Under the pieces are notes generated by a model. That model did no database searches. It was not told the origin of the DNA and saw only the letters and a list, made by a program, of their open reading frames with translations. This document shows positions 15,489 through 22,249 of a stretch of DNA of 22,249 nucleotides, piece by piece; position 1 is the first letter of the stretch; each line of letters opens with the position of its first letter. This DNA is from an uncultured Propionibacteriaceae bacterium (GTDB taxonomy: Bacteria; Actinomycetota; Actinomycetes; Propionibacteriales; Propionibacteriaceae): NCBI GenBank assembly GCA_938012815.1, contig CALLVV010000023.1:1-22249 (forward strand). Direction: 5' to 3'. Both the position numbers and the translations under genes were made by a program.

Positions 15489-15944
15489 TCAAAGCTTGAC
15501 GGCGTACTGCAGTACTTTTGTTTCGCCGTCAAAAGGAGTCTTCCTGTAGAAGGCTATCGCGTCTTCATTGTCATCTTGTTCGGTGTCGACAAAGATGTCG
15601 TGAAAATCATTATTCTTCGCATGGTCCATCAGATGGCCTATCAGGCTTTTCCCCACCCCTTGGCCTTGAAAGCTCTTCTTCACCCCCAGATCGTGAATAT
15701 AAATACTGGGCCTTGCCACTTCATAACCGGGGAGAACGTAGGCCGTCAAGCCACCGACCACTTCGTTTCCGGCCTTGGCAACCACGACCAACAGGTTGAC
15801 GTCCTTCAACAGGCGTAGGAGATACTCCTCGTCGGGGTGGTCATGATCACCCCAGTCAAATACATCCCGGAAAACATCGAGCAAATTTTTGAATTCTTCA
15901 ATATTCGCGTCGATGAGTTTGATGTCTAATTCTCGTGTACGCAT
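15489..15944 (-). CDS. AAC(3)-I-like GNAT acetyltransferase (possible aminoglycoside resistance)
   Basis: 151 residues with a GNAT fold. The segments LLDVFRDVFD, EEYLLRLLKDVNLLVVVA, VVGGLTAYVLPGYEVARPSIYIHDLGV, QGQGVGKSLIGHLMDHA and DDNEDAIAFYRK match, in order and spacing, the aminoglycoside 3-N-acetyltransferase AAC(3)-I family as I remember it. QGQGVGKS is the acetyl-CoA pyrophosphate loop. Known members acetylate gentamicin-type drugs at the 3-amino group. AGAGGG lies four to five bases before ATG 15944. Base composition is about 47% GC in two 60-base lines I counted, far below the chromosome to the left, indicating recent transfer. It sits between a scrambled stretch and a recombinase-type remnant. 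Drug activity cannot be read from sequence; another amine substrate is possible. Confidence 0.75.
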   Translation of the reverse strand: MRTRELDIKLIDANIEEFKNLLDVFRDVFDWGDHDHPDEEYLLRLLKDVNLLVVVAKAGNEVVGGLTAYVLPGYEVARPSIYIHDLGVKKSFQGQGVGKSLIGHLMDHAKNNDFHDIFVDTEQDDNEDAIAFYRKTPFDGETKVLQYAVKL

Positions 15945-16115
15945 TTTCCCTCTCTCGGAGTTGGGGTGCTATTTTCTGGCCTCAAAGCGGTACTCGCCGC
16001 TCGGCCCGCACGGCATTCAGGTCGTCGCTGCCCCAAGGTTGCTACTTGTCGTGGAAAGCATAGGGGACGGTCCTACCAGCGAGTGGGTGGGGGATCACGT
16101 TTCATTTCCGTTCTT

Positions 16116-16511
16116 GTGGACCTAGCGGGAGGTTTATCGAAACTCGCCCCGCGGATGACACAGATAGTGCAAGCGCATCGGATCATCCGCAGCCGACAAC
16201 GCCAAGCGCACAGCAGCGCCCGCCACTCGCAGCAGGCGCCCCAAGTATCCGAGGAACTACTGCACCGAACCGAAACCGCCTACCGCTCCGGCCGGTCTCT
16301 CAAAGCAGTGGCTAGACAGGTCGGGATCGGGCATCAGCGCCTGTCACGCTTATTGCGCGAGCGCGGCGGCGTGCTCCGCAACCAGTCCCCCTCTGAGGCC
16401 GAGATCGGGCAGATGGGAGCCATGTACGAGTAAGCAACATCACTTGATCGTGTGGGACAGAGGTGGGGCTACGCGGCGAGGACCGTCCGGAAGCACTTGC
16501 TTCGTACCGGC
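16116..16511 (+). pseudogene. Helix-turn-helix remnant, resolvase C-terminal-like, interrupted by a stop
   Basis: One reading frame gives two consecutive DNA-binding helix-turn-helix units. The first is ETAYRSGRSLKAVARQVGIGHQRLSRLLRERGG. The second is GAMYE-stop-ATSLDRVGQRWGYAARTVRKHLLRTG, with the TAA at 16431-16433. A single C-to-T change (CAA to TAA) would explain the stop. Such paired helix-turn-helix repeats form the C-terminal tail of many actinobacterial serine recombinases. The catalytic domain is absent upstream, so this is the decayed end of a mobile-element integrase or resolvase. The limits given are those of the recognisable part. Confidence 0.5.
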
Positions 16512-16631
16512 TTCTCCACATTCGCGCCGACTTCTCCACAAGAGTGGCTCCCGGAGCGGAGGCACCTCACCCGCGATGAGTCACTCAACGCGTCCCGATA
16601 CCGACTTGGATTCACGAGTTGCCGTGGGTCT

Positions 16632-19256
16632 CTAGAAACCATAGAGATGTTGGCGCGCGTTAAACGCTGCTGGTCCTCCTTCAAGCACGTTCTCGACATG
16701 TGAACGAATAGCCACGTCGTCCAGGGATCCAATCCCATTCGCTGCCGCTCGGCCGTTCTGGCCATCTCCTTCGAGAACTATGATCAACTCGGCGTCGCCA
16801 AGCACAGGAACGTTAGCGTTGTGAGTACTCGCGATGATCTGACGCTTACCCTTCAGACTTCGAAGGTTGGTGACGATGCCGTCATAGACGAACCGGTTGT
16901 CGAGATCATCCTCGGGTTGATCGATCACGAGCGGAGCGTTCGATGCACTGAGCAGGAGAAGGAGCAGGGCGGTCGCGCGCTGGCCCTTCGACAGATCAGT
17001 CATCTTCTTGAACTCACGCGTGCCTGTTCCTGCTTGTACATCCAGCTGCACCTCCACAGCTTGCCCAACCGACTGCTCCTCGAGCTGGCGGAAAAGAGGC
17101 TCACCGGCCTCAAGTAGAGCTTGCGCCTGCGCGCCGGTGATCGAGAACTGTGCGCTCAGTGCCGACTTTCCGTCTCGCGCCGCCTCCACGAAGGCACGCG
17201 TTGAGAAGTTATCTTGGTCGATAGCCTCCATAATTCGCTTGCGGTGGCCGGAGATGGACTGCTCAATCAGCGACTTGATGTGCTTCCGATCCGACGCGGG
17301 AACCGGTTTCACGATCACGACTCCGCCGGTCGCGGCGTTCGCGGCACGGATCGCCTCGGTCAGCTTTCGTGCTCTGTTGTTCTCGTGGCCTGCGAGCGCC
17401 TGTAGCAGGGTGTCCCGTTCGGTTTGCAGGCCCCGGAAGCTTGTGGCGATGCCGGCACGGCGAGACTCCCTGGCTTTCAACATCTCCAGCGCTTTGGTCG
17501 TGTCAAGGTACTTGTTGGGTTCTAGCCCCTCTTTCTCAAGCTTGCGAAGAACCTCATTGTGCTCGTCGCGCTGCTCGCGAACTGCGTCCGACCATTCGGT
17601 CTTCGCTGTCTCGATCTCTGAGGATGCCGCTTCGAGCGCCGCGCGGGCCTCAGCCGCAAGTGCCGTCAGCTTGGCGGCAAGTGCAGTTGATGCAGCCTGT
17701 GCGCGCCTGAGATAGCCAGACCTGGGTGAGTCATCAATGTTCTCGAACGCGGCCTCTAGCTTCGTGATCAGCTGAGGGTCTGTGAGGGCCGTCAACGATT
17801 CCTGAGCCGTGGTCACGCGCGCCGTTGCCTCGGTGAACACCGCTTCATCCTGGGTGAGTCGCGTGACATCCTTGAGCCGAGTTGGCACGTCCGTGTCGGT
17901 GTAACGCCGCACCTGCTCCTCTAGCCGGGGAATGTCCTCAAGCTCTTCTTCGAGCTGAGTTCGCTCCTCCTCTGCGCGATTCAACTTCTCTCGGTTGAGC
18001 TTGAGCTTGTCCAAAGTATCGATGTGCTCGGTAGTCAGCTCGCCGTCCCCTTGGAATCGCTGCAGCATGCTCGCGACCTTCGAGCTGTCGTTCGTCAGTT
18101 CGGCAAGCTCGTGCTGTCCGAAGATCTCCACGTTTGCGACAATGTCGATCGGCCGGAAGTTGGTGGCAGTACCGCTCTCGTCTTTTACTACCGGGGGATT
18201 GTTGACGGAGCGTTCAATGGTGAATGTACGCACGGACGGCGAAGTGGTCTCGACAAGCAGCTTCACGACGGTACCCGACTTGAGCACGCCGCTCACGATG
18301 CCGTCATGGTCTCGTTTCGCCTCTTCGCCAATCGGAGTGAGGCCCAGCACGAATCGGAGGCTCTCGATAGCGGTCGATTTCCCAGTCCCTCGCCCTCCGA
18401 TGAGTGTCGTGAGATCTGTAGAAAGCGGGATCGTCACGCCGTCCAGGAAGCCGCCGACCCATGAAATCTCTTTCAGGGTGGGGCGCGCTTGGATCGCGGG
18501 ATCTTCCAGCGAGATTCGGGTCTCGGGAGTTCGGACGGCGAGCTTGAGGCTGTCCACGGAAAGGTGGCTGACCTTGAACCAGCAGCTTGTGCCTTGGCTC
18601 TGGAACGCGGCGGGCTTCGTCACGTCGTCAGCGTGGATCACGGCAAGCGGGTGGTCTCTGTCGTAGGGCTTGGTGGCCTTGAGGATCGCCTCCTGGTCGG
18701 TGCCGTCTGGTTGGCTAGGTGTGATTCCGAGTGCGTGAAGATCGGGATGCTTGATCTTGGTGCTGAGCGGCCGTCCTGCGCGGCCGGTCAGGAGGCCGCT
18801 GTTCGGGACGTTGACGTGGGCAGGAATCACGAGCGCGCCCTGCGCGGTCATCTTCTCGAGAATGTCGGTGAACGGCGCGCCGGTTGTTCCGTTGGCGCAG
18901 CCAGGTTCAACACCGCACATCCCGATCGCGGCGTTAATCGTCGCTGCGCTGGTGTCTGCCTCGAAGATCACGAGGATATGGATGCCCTCGCTGGAGTTCG
19001 CTTCGAAGCCGGGAAGGGCAACGATTCCCCGATCAGATGCATCGCGGATGAGCTGAAGTGCAGAATCGACCTTCCAGTGATCCGTGACTGCGAACAGCTC
19101 GATACCTTGGGCCTCGCACTCGTCGAGTAGCGCCGTGTTGTAGTCAGCCTCAGTGCTGTACGTGGCCGACGGTGCGTTCTTCCCTTTGTACTCGTAGGGG
19201 TTCACCTGGAGTGCGGCCCGCACCCACCGTGCCCCCGGTTCCGTCTTGTCGTTCAT
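16632..19256 (-). CDS. TrlF-type PHP-like plus SMC/AAA ATPase, defence-associated
   Basis: 874 residues in two modules. Residues 1-250 resemble a PHP phosphoesterase: AVTDHWK (D59-H60), LPGFEAN (E85), GIHILVIFE (H93), VIPAHVN (H147) and AVIHADDV. The usual first HxH motif is replaced by ALQVNPYEY. Next comes an SMC/ABC-type ATPase: Walker A GGRGTGKST at about 287-295, a central coiled coil (about 400-680), signature LSKGQRATALLLLL at about 755, Walker B LVIDQPEDDLDNRF and H-loop IIASTHNANVPVLGDAELI. Proteins of this design are annotated TrlF-family and often sit in defence islands. The ATG at 19256 has GGGAG six bases upstream; an in-frame TTG at 19268 is less likely. It follows the ApeA-like gene after 129 bases on the same strand. 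GC content is lower than the left half of the window. Confidence 0.85.
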   Translation of the reverse strand: MNDKTEPGARWVRAALQVNPYEYKGKNAPSATYSTEADYNTALLDECEAQGIELFAVTDHWKVDSALQLIRDASDRGIVALPGFEANSSEGIHILVIFEADTSAATINAAIGMCGVEPGCANGTTGAPFTDILEKMTAQGALVIPAHVNVPNSGLLTGRAGRPLSTKIKHPDLHALGITPSQPDGTDQEAILKATKPYDRDHPLAVIHADDVTKPAAFQSQGTSCWFKVSHLSVDSLKLAVRTPETRISLEDPAIQARPTLKEISWVGGFLDGVTIPLSTDLTTLIGGRGTGKSTAIESLRFVLGLTPIGEEAKRDHDGIVSGVLKSGTVVKLLVETTSPSVRTFTIERSVNNPPVVKDESGTATNFRPIDIVANVEIFGQHELAELTNDSSKVASMLQRFQGDGELTTEHIDTLDKLKLNREKLNRAEEERTQLEEELEDIPRLEEQVRRYTDTDVPTRLKDVTRLTQDEAVFTEATARVTTAQESLTALTDPQLITKLEAAFENIDDSPRSGYLRRAQAASTALAAKLTALAAEARAALEAASSEIETAKTEWSDAVREQRDEHNEVLRKLEKEGLEPNKYLDTTKALEMLKARESRRAGIATSFRGLQTERDTLLQALAGHENNRARKLTEAIRAANAATGGVVIVKPVPASDRKHIKSLIEQSISGHRKRIMEAIDQDNFSTRAFVEAARDGKSALSAQFSITGAQAQALLEAGEPLFRQLEEQSVGQAVEVQLDVQAGTGTREFKKMTDLSKGQRATALLLLLLSASNAPLVIDQPEDDLDNRFVYDGIVTNLRSLKGKRQIIASTHNANVPVLGDAELIIVLEGDGQNGRAAANGIGSLDDVAIRSHVENVLEGGPAAFNARQHLYGF

Positions 19257-19316
19257 CCTGTCTCCCAAAGTTTCTCAGAGCTGACTGGCCCCATTGTCGG
19301 CGTTCGCGTTACATTT

Positions 19317-19387
19317 CTATCTCTGGCGATAGACAGCAGCCTATCGGTCAACTGAATCGCGCAGTATGAAGTCTTCGCTATGACTTC
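19317..19387. repeat. Cluster of inverted repeats between ApeA-like and TrlF-like genes
   Basis: Within the 129-base gap CGATAG (19327-19332) pairs with CTATCG (19341-19346). CTATC (19317-19321) can alternatively pair with GATAG (19328-19332). GAAGTC (19368-19373) pairs with GACTTC (19382-19387) over the upstream stop codon. The last could end or attenuate the upstream transcript. The others may be an operator or alternative RNA structure controlling the ATPase gene. A TTGACC on the minus strand (19345-19350) could be a -35 box. Confidence 0.35.
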
Positions 19388-20843
19388 AGCGTTCCTCCTT
19401 CTTGGCTGCGCGTTTCTGCGCGTCGAGCGGAGCACCAAGCAATCGGATGGCTTCAGATCGCACCGCCCGCTCGAGGATATCGGCTACGGTCGCGAGGTGC
19501 TGGGGTTCGAATGATTCTGAGCCGTGCGACAGGGCGTTACGGGCTCTCGTGAGGGCGGCCTGAAGCGAGAGCGTTCCCTTACTGGTGTCCGTCTGTCTCA
19601 CGGTCTTGACTAGTTCAGTAGTTTCAAGCTCTTCTGAGACCACGTCTGGCAGTCGCTTCAGCAGATCGGCAAGCGCCGAGTCAAGGCCCTGCTGAGCCTC
19701 CCGACGGAGATTCTTCTTAACGAATGTGAAGTCAGTCTTCTCAAGAAGCTCCTGGGCACGCGCTAGTACACCCTCCCGCTTAGCACTGTACTTCTCATTG
19801 TCGGCCTGATGCTTGGCGCGGTTCTCGAAGCCGTACGAACCCTCCAGCGCCTGCAGTAGAAGCAGGAACCGTGAGCGGGGATGCTGGTCGGTAGCGGTCA
19901 CCATCGCGCCGTAGGTCTCAAAGAGGGGGTGTCTGGCGGCGACCTGTTGCTGCCAGGCCTGCAGTAGGTCGAGCAGGCTCAGGTCGTCGCTCGCAAGACT
20001 GGCCGCCGAACGGATCTCTTCGACGGCAGCGCGGTTTGAGTTGACGGGCAGGTGGGTGATGTCCCAGCCGAACACCTGATCACGGCGCGAGCGTGGAGCG
20101 GCGCTGTCGACCGCCATGAGAAGGTACCGAACTTCACGCGGAGCACCTGTCAGGAGTGAGATGAGCTGGCGGAGCGGGCGCACCCACTCAAGCCACCAAT
20201 CGACGATCGCCAGCGGTTGGTCTGAACTGAGGCGCAGGACAGGACCAAAGGCCATCCGGAACTCGTATCCGTCAAGCGCACGAACACTGTAGTCGTAGCT
20301 GAAAGTCATCGACTGACCGCTCCCACTCCATGTGAATCTAGCGTCCTTGTCGACGGTGGCTTCCCAGACTGGCTCGTCTCCGGCCTTCATCGGCATCTTG
20401 ACGTGCGAGATTGGGGCAACCCCTGCGACCGATTCCAGCCCCTCAACCTGGAGCTCGATAGCGGCATACCTCCGATGCTCCGACATGTCGAATGCGTCAA
20501 GCGACAGGGCCGCGAAGGCTCCCACAGCTCGACCGTTTTCTGGGAAGCTGTAGCTGAGTTCGCCATTCATCAGCGCCACGTAGGCCCCGTTTGAGAGCCG
20601 GCCTGTGAGGACGTCGAAAGTGTGGTGCTGCGGGAACGAAGCGACTCCGATCGCCTTTTCGGACATCCACTCGATCGGCAGGTCGCCGTACAGAATCCCC
20701 GCGGGGTATTTTCCCTGCTCGACAGTAAGGAGTCCCGGGATCGCCAGGTGGCCCCCCTTACGATCGGGCACTTGCCACGTGATGAGGTACTCGCCAGTCT
20801 CAAACGGCAACTTGACGGCTGCGGTCTCCTTAGGTGGCCTCAT
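19386..20843 (-). CDS. ApeA-like HEPN ribonuclease (antiphage)
   Basis: 485 residues. The N-terminal part (about 1-210) resembles the ApeA N-terminal beta-rich domain: YLITWQVPD, IPGLLTVEQGKYPAGILYGDLP, FPQHHTFDVLTGRLSNGAYVALMNGEL. The C-terminal half is helical and ends in an Apea-like HEPN domain with the RNase motif RxxxxH as RNALSH (R435, H440). Known role: ApeA is a single-gene abortive-infection protein whose HEPN RNase stops phage growth. The ATG at 20843 is preferred because it overlaps the stop of the preceding short KAP-like ORF (ATGA, 20840-20843) and has GGAG eight bases upstream; an in-frame codon at 20864 also exists. Co-transcription with a TrlF-like ATPase suggests the RNase may be controlled by, or work beside, the nucleotide-binding partner. 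Confidence 0.75.
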   Translation of the reverse strand: MRPPKETAAVKLPFETGEYLITWQVPDRKGGHLAIPGLLTVEQGKYPAGILYGDLPIEWMSEKAIGVASFPQHHTFDVLTGRLSNGAYVALMNGELSYSFPENGRAVGAFAALSLDAFDMSEHRRYAAIELQVEGLESVAGVAPISHVKMPMKAGDEPVWEATVDKDARFTWSGSGQSMTFSYDYSVRALDGYEFRMAFGPVLRLSSDQPLAIVDWWLEWVRPLRQLISLLTGAPREVRYLLMAVDSAAPRSRRDQVFGWDITHLPVNSNRAAVEEIRSAASLASDDLSLLDLLQAWQQQVAARHPLFETYGAMVTATDQHPRSRFLLLLQALEGSYGFENRAKHQADNEKYSAKREGVLARAQELLEKTDFTFVKKNLRREAQQGLDSALADLLKRLPDVVSEELETTELVKTVRQTDTSKGTLSLQAALTRARNALSHGSESFEPQHLATVADILERAVRSEAIRLLGAPLDAQKRAAKKEER

Positions 20844-21094
20844 TGTGTCGCTCCGTTCGCACACGCAAAAGCGATCATTCGTAGAACAGCGGTCGGGAGA
20901 AGATCCTCAACGTTCGTCTCACCGAACTCGAGCATACTGGTCTTACCACTGCCCCAGGCACCGGGGAGACCGATCGCCGCTGGATCGAGGCCATCATCAA
21001 AGATGGCGTCCAGGGCAGTCTCGGCCACCGCACGGAAAGCCAGCAGATCTTGGGTGGCTGATTCATCTGACCAGAGCACATAGGAAGAAGTCAC
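20840..21094 (-). CDS. Short KAP-type P-loop NTPase N-terminal fragment
   Basis: 84 codons from GTG 21094, with GGGAG six bases upstream. The start VLWSDESATQDLLAFRAVAETALDAI followed by LDPAAIGLPGAWGSGKTSML is the N-terminus and Walker A (GAWGSGKTS) of KAP-family NTPases, such as the first subunit of Qat-type defence systems. Family members are several hundred residues long. Here the chain goes straight from Walker A to LEFGETNVEDLLPTAVLRMIAFACANGATQ and stops. No Walker B is possible, so it cannot be a complete ATPase. Its stop overlaps the ApeA-like start as ATGA and its own GTG overlaps the stop of another small ORF. It is either an internally deleted remnant kept for coupling, or a genuine mini-protein. 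Confidence 0.55.
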   Translation of the reverse strand: MTSSYVLWSDESATQDLLAFRAVAETALDAIFDDGLDPAAIGLPGAWGSGKTSMLEFGETNVEDLLPTAVLRMIAFACANGATQ

Positions 21095-21243
21095 AGCACG
21101 CTCCCATCTCCGACACAGGCTGTTCCGCTGATGAGCAGCTGGCGATCAGCAGCCCCGACGATGGGCTCACCTACGGCGTCGAATCCTAGGAGGTCCCCCC
21201 TGAGATCGCCATCCCACAGCCAGATTCGGGGATATGCAGCCAT
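21091..21243 (-). CDS. 50-residue ORF resembling a degenerate KAP N-terminus
   Basis: ATG 21243, preceded by GAGGT about five bases upstream, runs to TGA 21091 and overlaps the next GTG start by four bases (GTGA). The residues WLWDGDLRGDLLGFDAVGEPI can be aligned with VLWSDESATQDLLAFRAVAET of the next ORF (shared LW, DLL, F, AV and E with one gap). ISGTACVGDGSVL falls where that ORF has its P-loop LPGAWGSGKTSML, but the GKT is lost. This suggests a duplicated and decayed KAP N-terminus, or a related small protein. The similarity is my own by-eye alignment and could be chance. Confidence 0.4.
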   Translation of the reverse strand: MAAYPRIWLWDGDLRGDLLGFDAVGEPIVGAADRQLLISGTACVGDGSVL

Positions 21244-21342
21244 CGCCTACCTCGTTCTCGAGCTATGGCGCGGCTACACGAACTCGCTCGGTGCTAAAGA
21301 TTCATTTCAGTTCCAGTATCCCATGCAGACGATCAAGACAAG

Positions 21343-22249
21343 GAGGCTTATTCATGGGGTGTAAGCGAAGATGAGTCCCGTGACGGCTTGTATTGTGGTT
21401 TCGAAGGTGTTGTAGGGGCGGCGGTAATCGGTGTGTAGAACACGCCAGGTCTTGAGGTTCGAGATGACCCGTTCAATGAGATAGCGGACACGATTGATGG
21501 CCGTGTTGTTTCTCCTGTCGCTGTCGGTGAGTTCACCATGAGCGGGTTTCCGGGCGGGGGTGATCATTCCCAAACCGATGTAGCCCTTGTCTCCAATATG
21601 ACTTTGAGCATCGAGGGTTGTGAGGAAACCGGATTCCTTGATGGCCTTCGCATCATGAACACTGCCCGGCAGGGGTGGGGAGATCCAGGCGAGGTGCCCG
21701 GTCAGGGTGCAGGCCACTTGCAGGTTCACCCCTGTCGTGTGGTGTTTGCCTGAGTACAGTTCGGGACGCTTCGACCATGACCAGCAGGACACCAAGGGTG
21801 CCGTCGATGATGTACTGGCGGATCTGGGTCGAGGATCTTCCACGCCGGGCACGCAGGCTTGGAGGGCCTCGGTGATCAAGGGGGTGTAGACCGCCACCAC
21901 TCGTGAGATGGTGGATTGGGAAACCGTGTGGATGTCGGCCAGCAACTCCTGGGGGAGATTGTGTCTGAGCATCAACAAAGTGACCTGGATACAGCGGAAC
22001 AACCCCAAAGTGCGGGACCCTGCTGTGGGAAGGTTTCCGGAATGGGAGGTGTGGATCAGTTCGCACAGGTTGAGGATCTGGCCACGGTCAAGGCATGTGG
22101 TAATATTCACGGCAGCGGCTTGTCTTTCATCTGAGAGTGTTTGCGGTAGGACACTTTGAATTGTCTCAGATCGGGCAAGCCGCCTTCACGTCCCCCTCGG
22201 GACAAAGCGGTAGCTGAGAGAAACCAAAACACTCCTATGAATAAGCCTC
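21343..22249 (-). mobile_element. IS5-group insertion sequence, 907 bp
   Basis: The left end is GAGGCTTATTCATGGGGTG (from 21343) and the right end reads, on the opposite strand, GAGGCTTATTCATAGGAGTG (from 22249). This is an imperfect terminal inverted repeat with 13 identical outer bases. The element contains one minus-strand transposase gene whose stop lies inside the left repeat. The right repeat ends exactly at the window edge, so a target duplication cannot be checked. A contig ending at an IS boundary is typical of a multicopy element. Confidence 0.85.
21352..22110 (-). pseudogene. IS5-group DDE transposase with two compensating frameshifts
   Basis: The 252-codon frame starts at GTG 22110. 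The N-terminal helix-turn-helix part is LPQELLADIHTVSQSTISRVVAVY. The DDE_Tnp_4 core is YSGKHHTTGVNLQVACTLTGHLAWIS, then GSVHDAKAIKES (second Asp) and NRVRYLIERVISNLK (Glu). The first catalytic motif should be YIIDGTL. It is found, but in the neighbouring frame (Asp codon at 21803-21805). The main frame instead reads RPRSASTSSTAP there. One base change near 21832-21845 and an opposite one near 21791-21797 (around CTTGGTG) explain this. The copy is therefore probably inactive, unless these are sequencing or assembly errors. Confidence 0.75.

Noticed and set aside
15889..16125. Short plus-strand frame (78 codons) over the start of the acetyltransferase gene
   Set aside because: It is partly antisense to the acetyltransferase gene, with no ribosome-binding site or domain.
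1..22249. CRISPR arrays, tRNA or rRNA genes
   Set aside because: No regularly spaced direct repeats and no tRNA-like arms with a T-loop motif or rRNA-like conserved stretch were noticed on either strand. This was reading by eye, without a covariance search.

Overview
High-GC, tightly packed DNA with ATGA-type start/stop overlaps and several apparently leaderless promoters. These features, and the protein families present, point to an actinobacterium. A Propionibacteriales-like oral or host-associated species is my guess from gene style, not proven. Two ends of the window are not ordinary chromosome. Bases 1 to about 490 carry the end of a phage tail-type gene resembling Neisseriaceae prophage proteins, joined directly to a truncated ATPase gene. 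The right edge coincides exactly with the end of an insertion sequence. Both look like assembly boundaries, and the left one is probably a chimeric join.

Layout. (1) 1-492: 3' part of a phage tail-fibre-type gene. (2) 417-3781, minus: an SbcD/YhaO-like metallophosphoesterase translationally coupled to an SbcC/YhaN-like coiled-coil ATPase, a DNA-repair or end-processing pair whose ATPase is cut off at the junction. (3) 3885-5437, plus: an ArsR repressor and an NreB-like MFS exporter, with a leaderless promoter embedded in an inverted repeat. (4) 5470-6642: a SAM methyltransferase and a cupin. (5) 6650-10744: a TetR regulator and alpha/beta hydrolase on the minus strand, divergent from a two-gene ABC-2 exporter, with a palindromic operator candidate at the start of the exporter gene. 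(6) 11081-13820: a single-chain L-serine dehydratase (Fe-S type) and a YeiH-family membrane protein. (7) 13964-14776: an LCM-type methyltransferase.

From about 14.8 kb the character changes to accessory DNA: a gene-poor, scrambled 700-bp stretch, a markedly lower-GC AAC(3)-I-like acetyltransferase gene (possible aminoglycoside resistance), and a decayed helix-turn-helix recombinase-type remnant. A minus-strand defence-like cassette follows. In transcription order it has two very short KAP-NTPase-like ORFs, an ApeA-like HEPN protein and a TrlF-type PHP/SMC-like ATPase. The first three ORFs are chained by 4-base overlaps, so the short KAP fragments behave as genuine cistrons in a polycistronic unit. 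The cassette is bounded on its upstream side by an IS5-group element (907 bp, inverted repeats visible) whose transposase carries two compensating frameshifts that remove the first catalytic Asp.

The best candidate for an undescribed system is the KAP-fragment/ApeA/TrlF cassette. ApeA is a known HEPN antiphage effector and TrlF-like ATPases are associated with defence neighbourhoods, but I do not recognise this exact combination, and the mini KAP ORFs are unusual.
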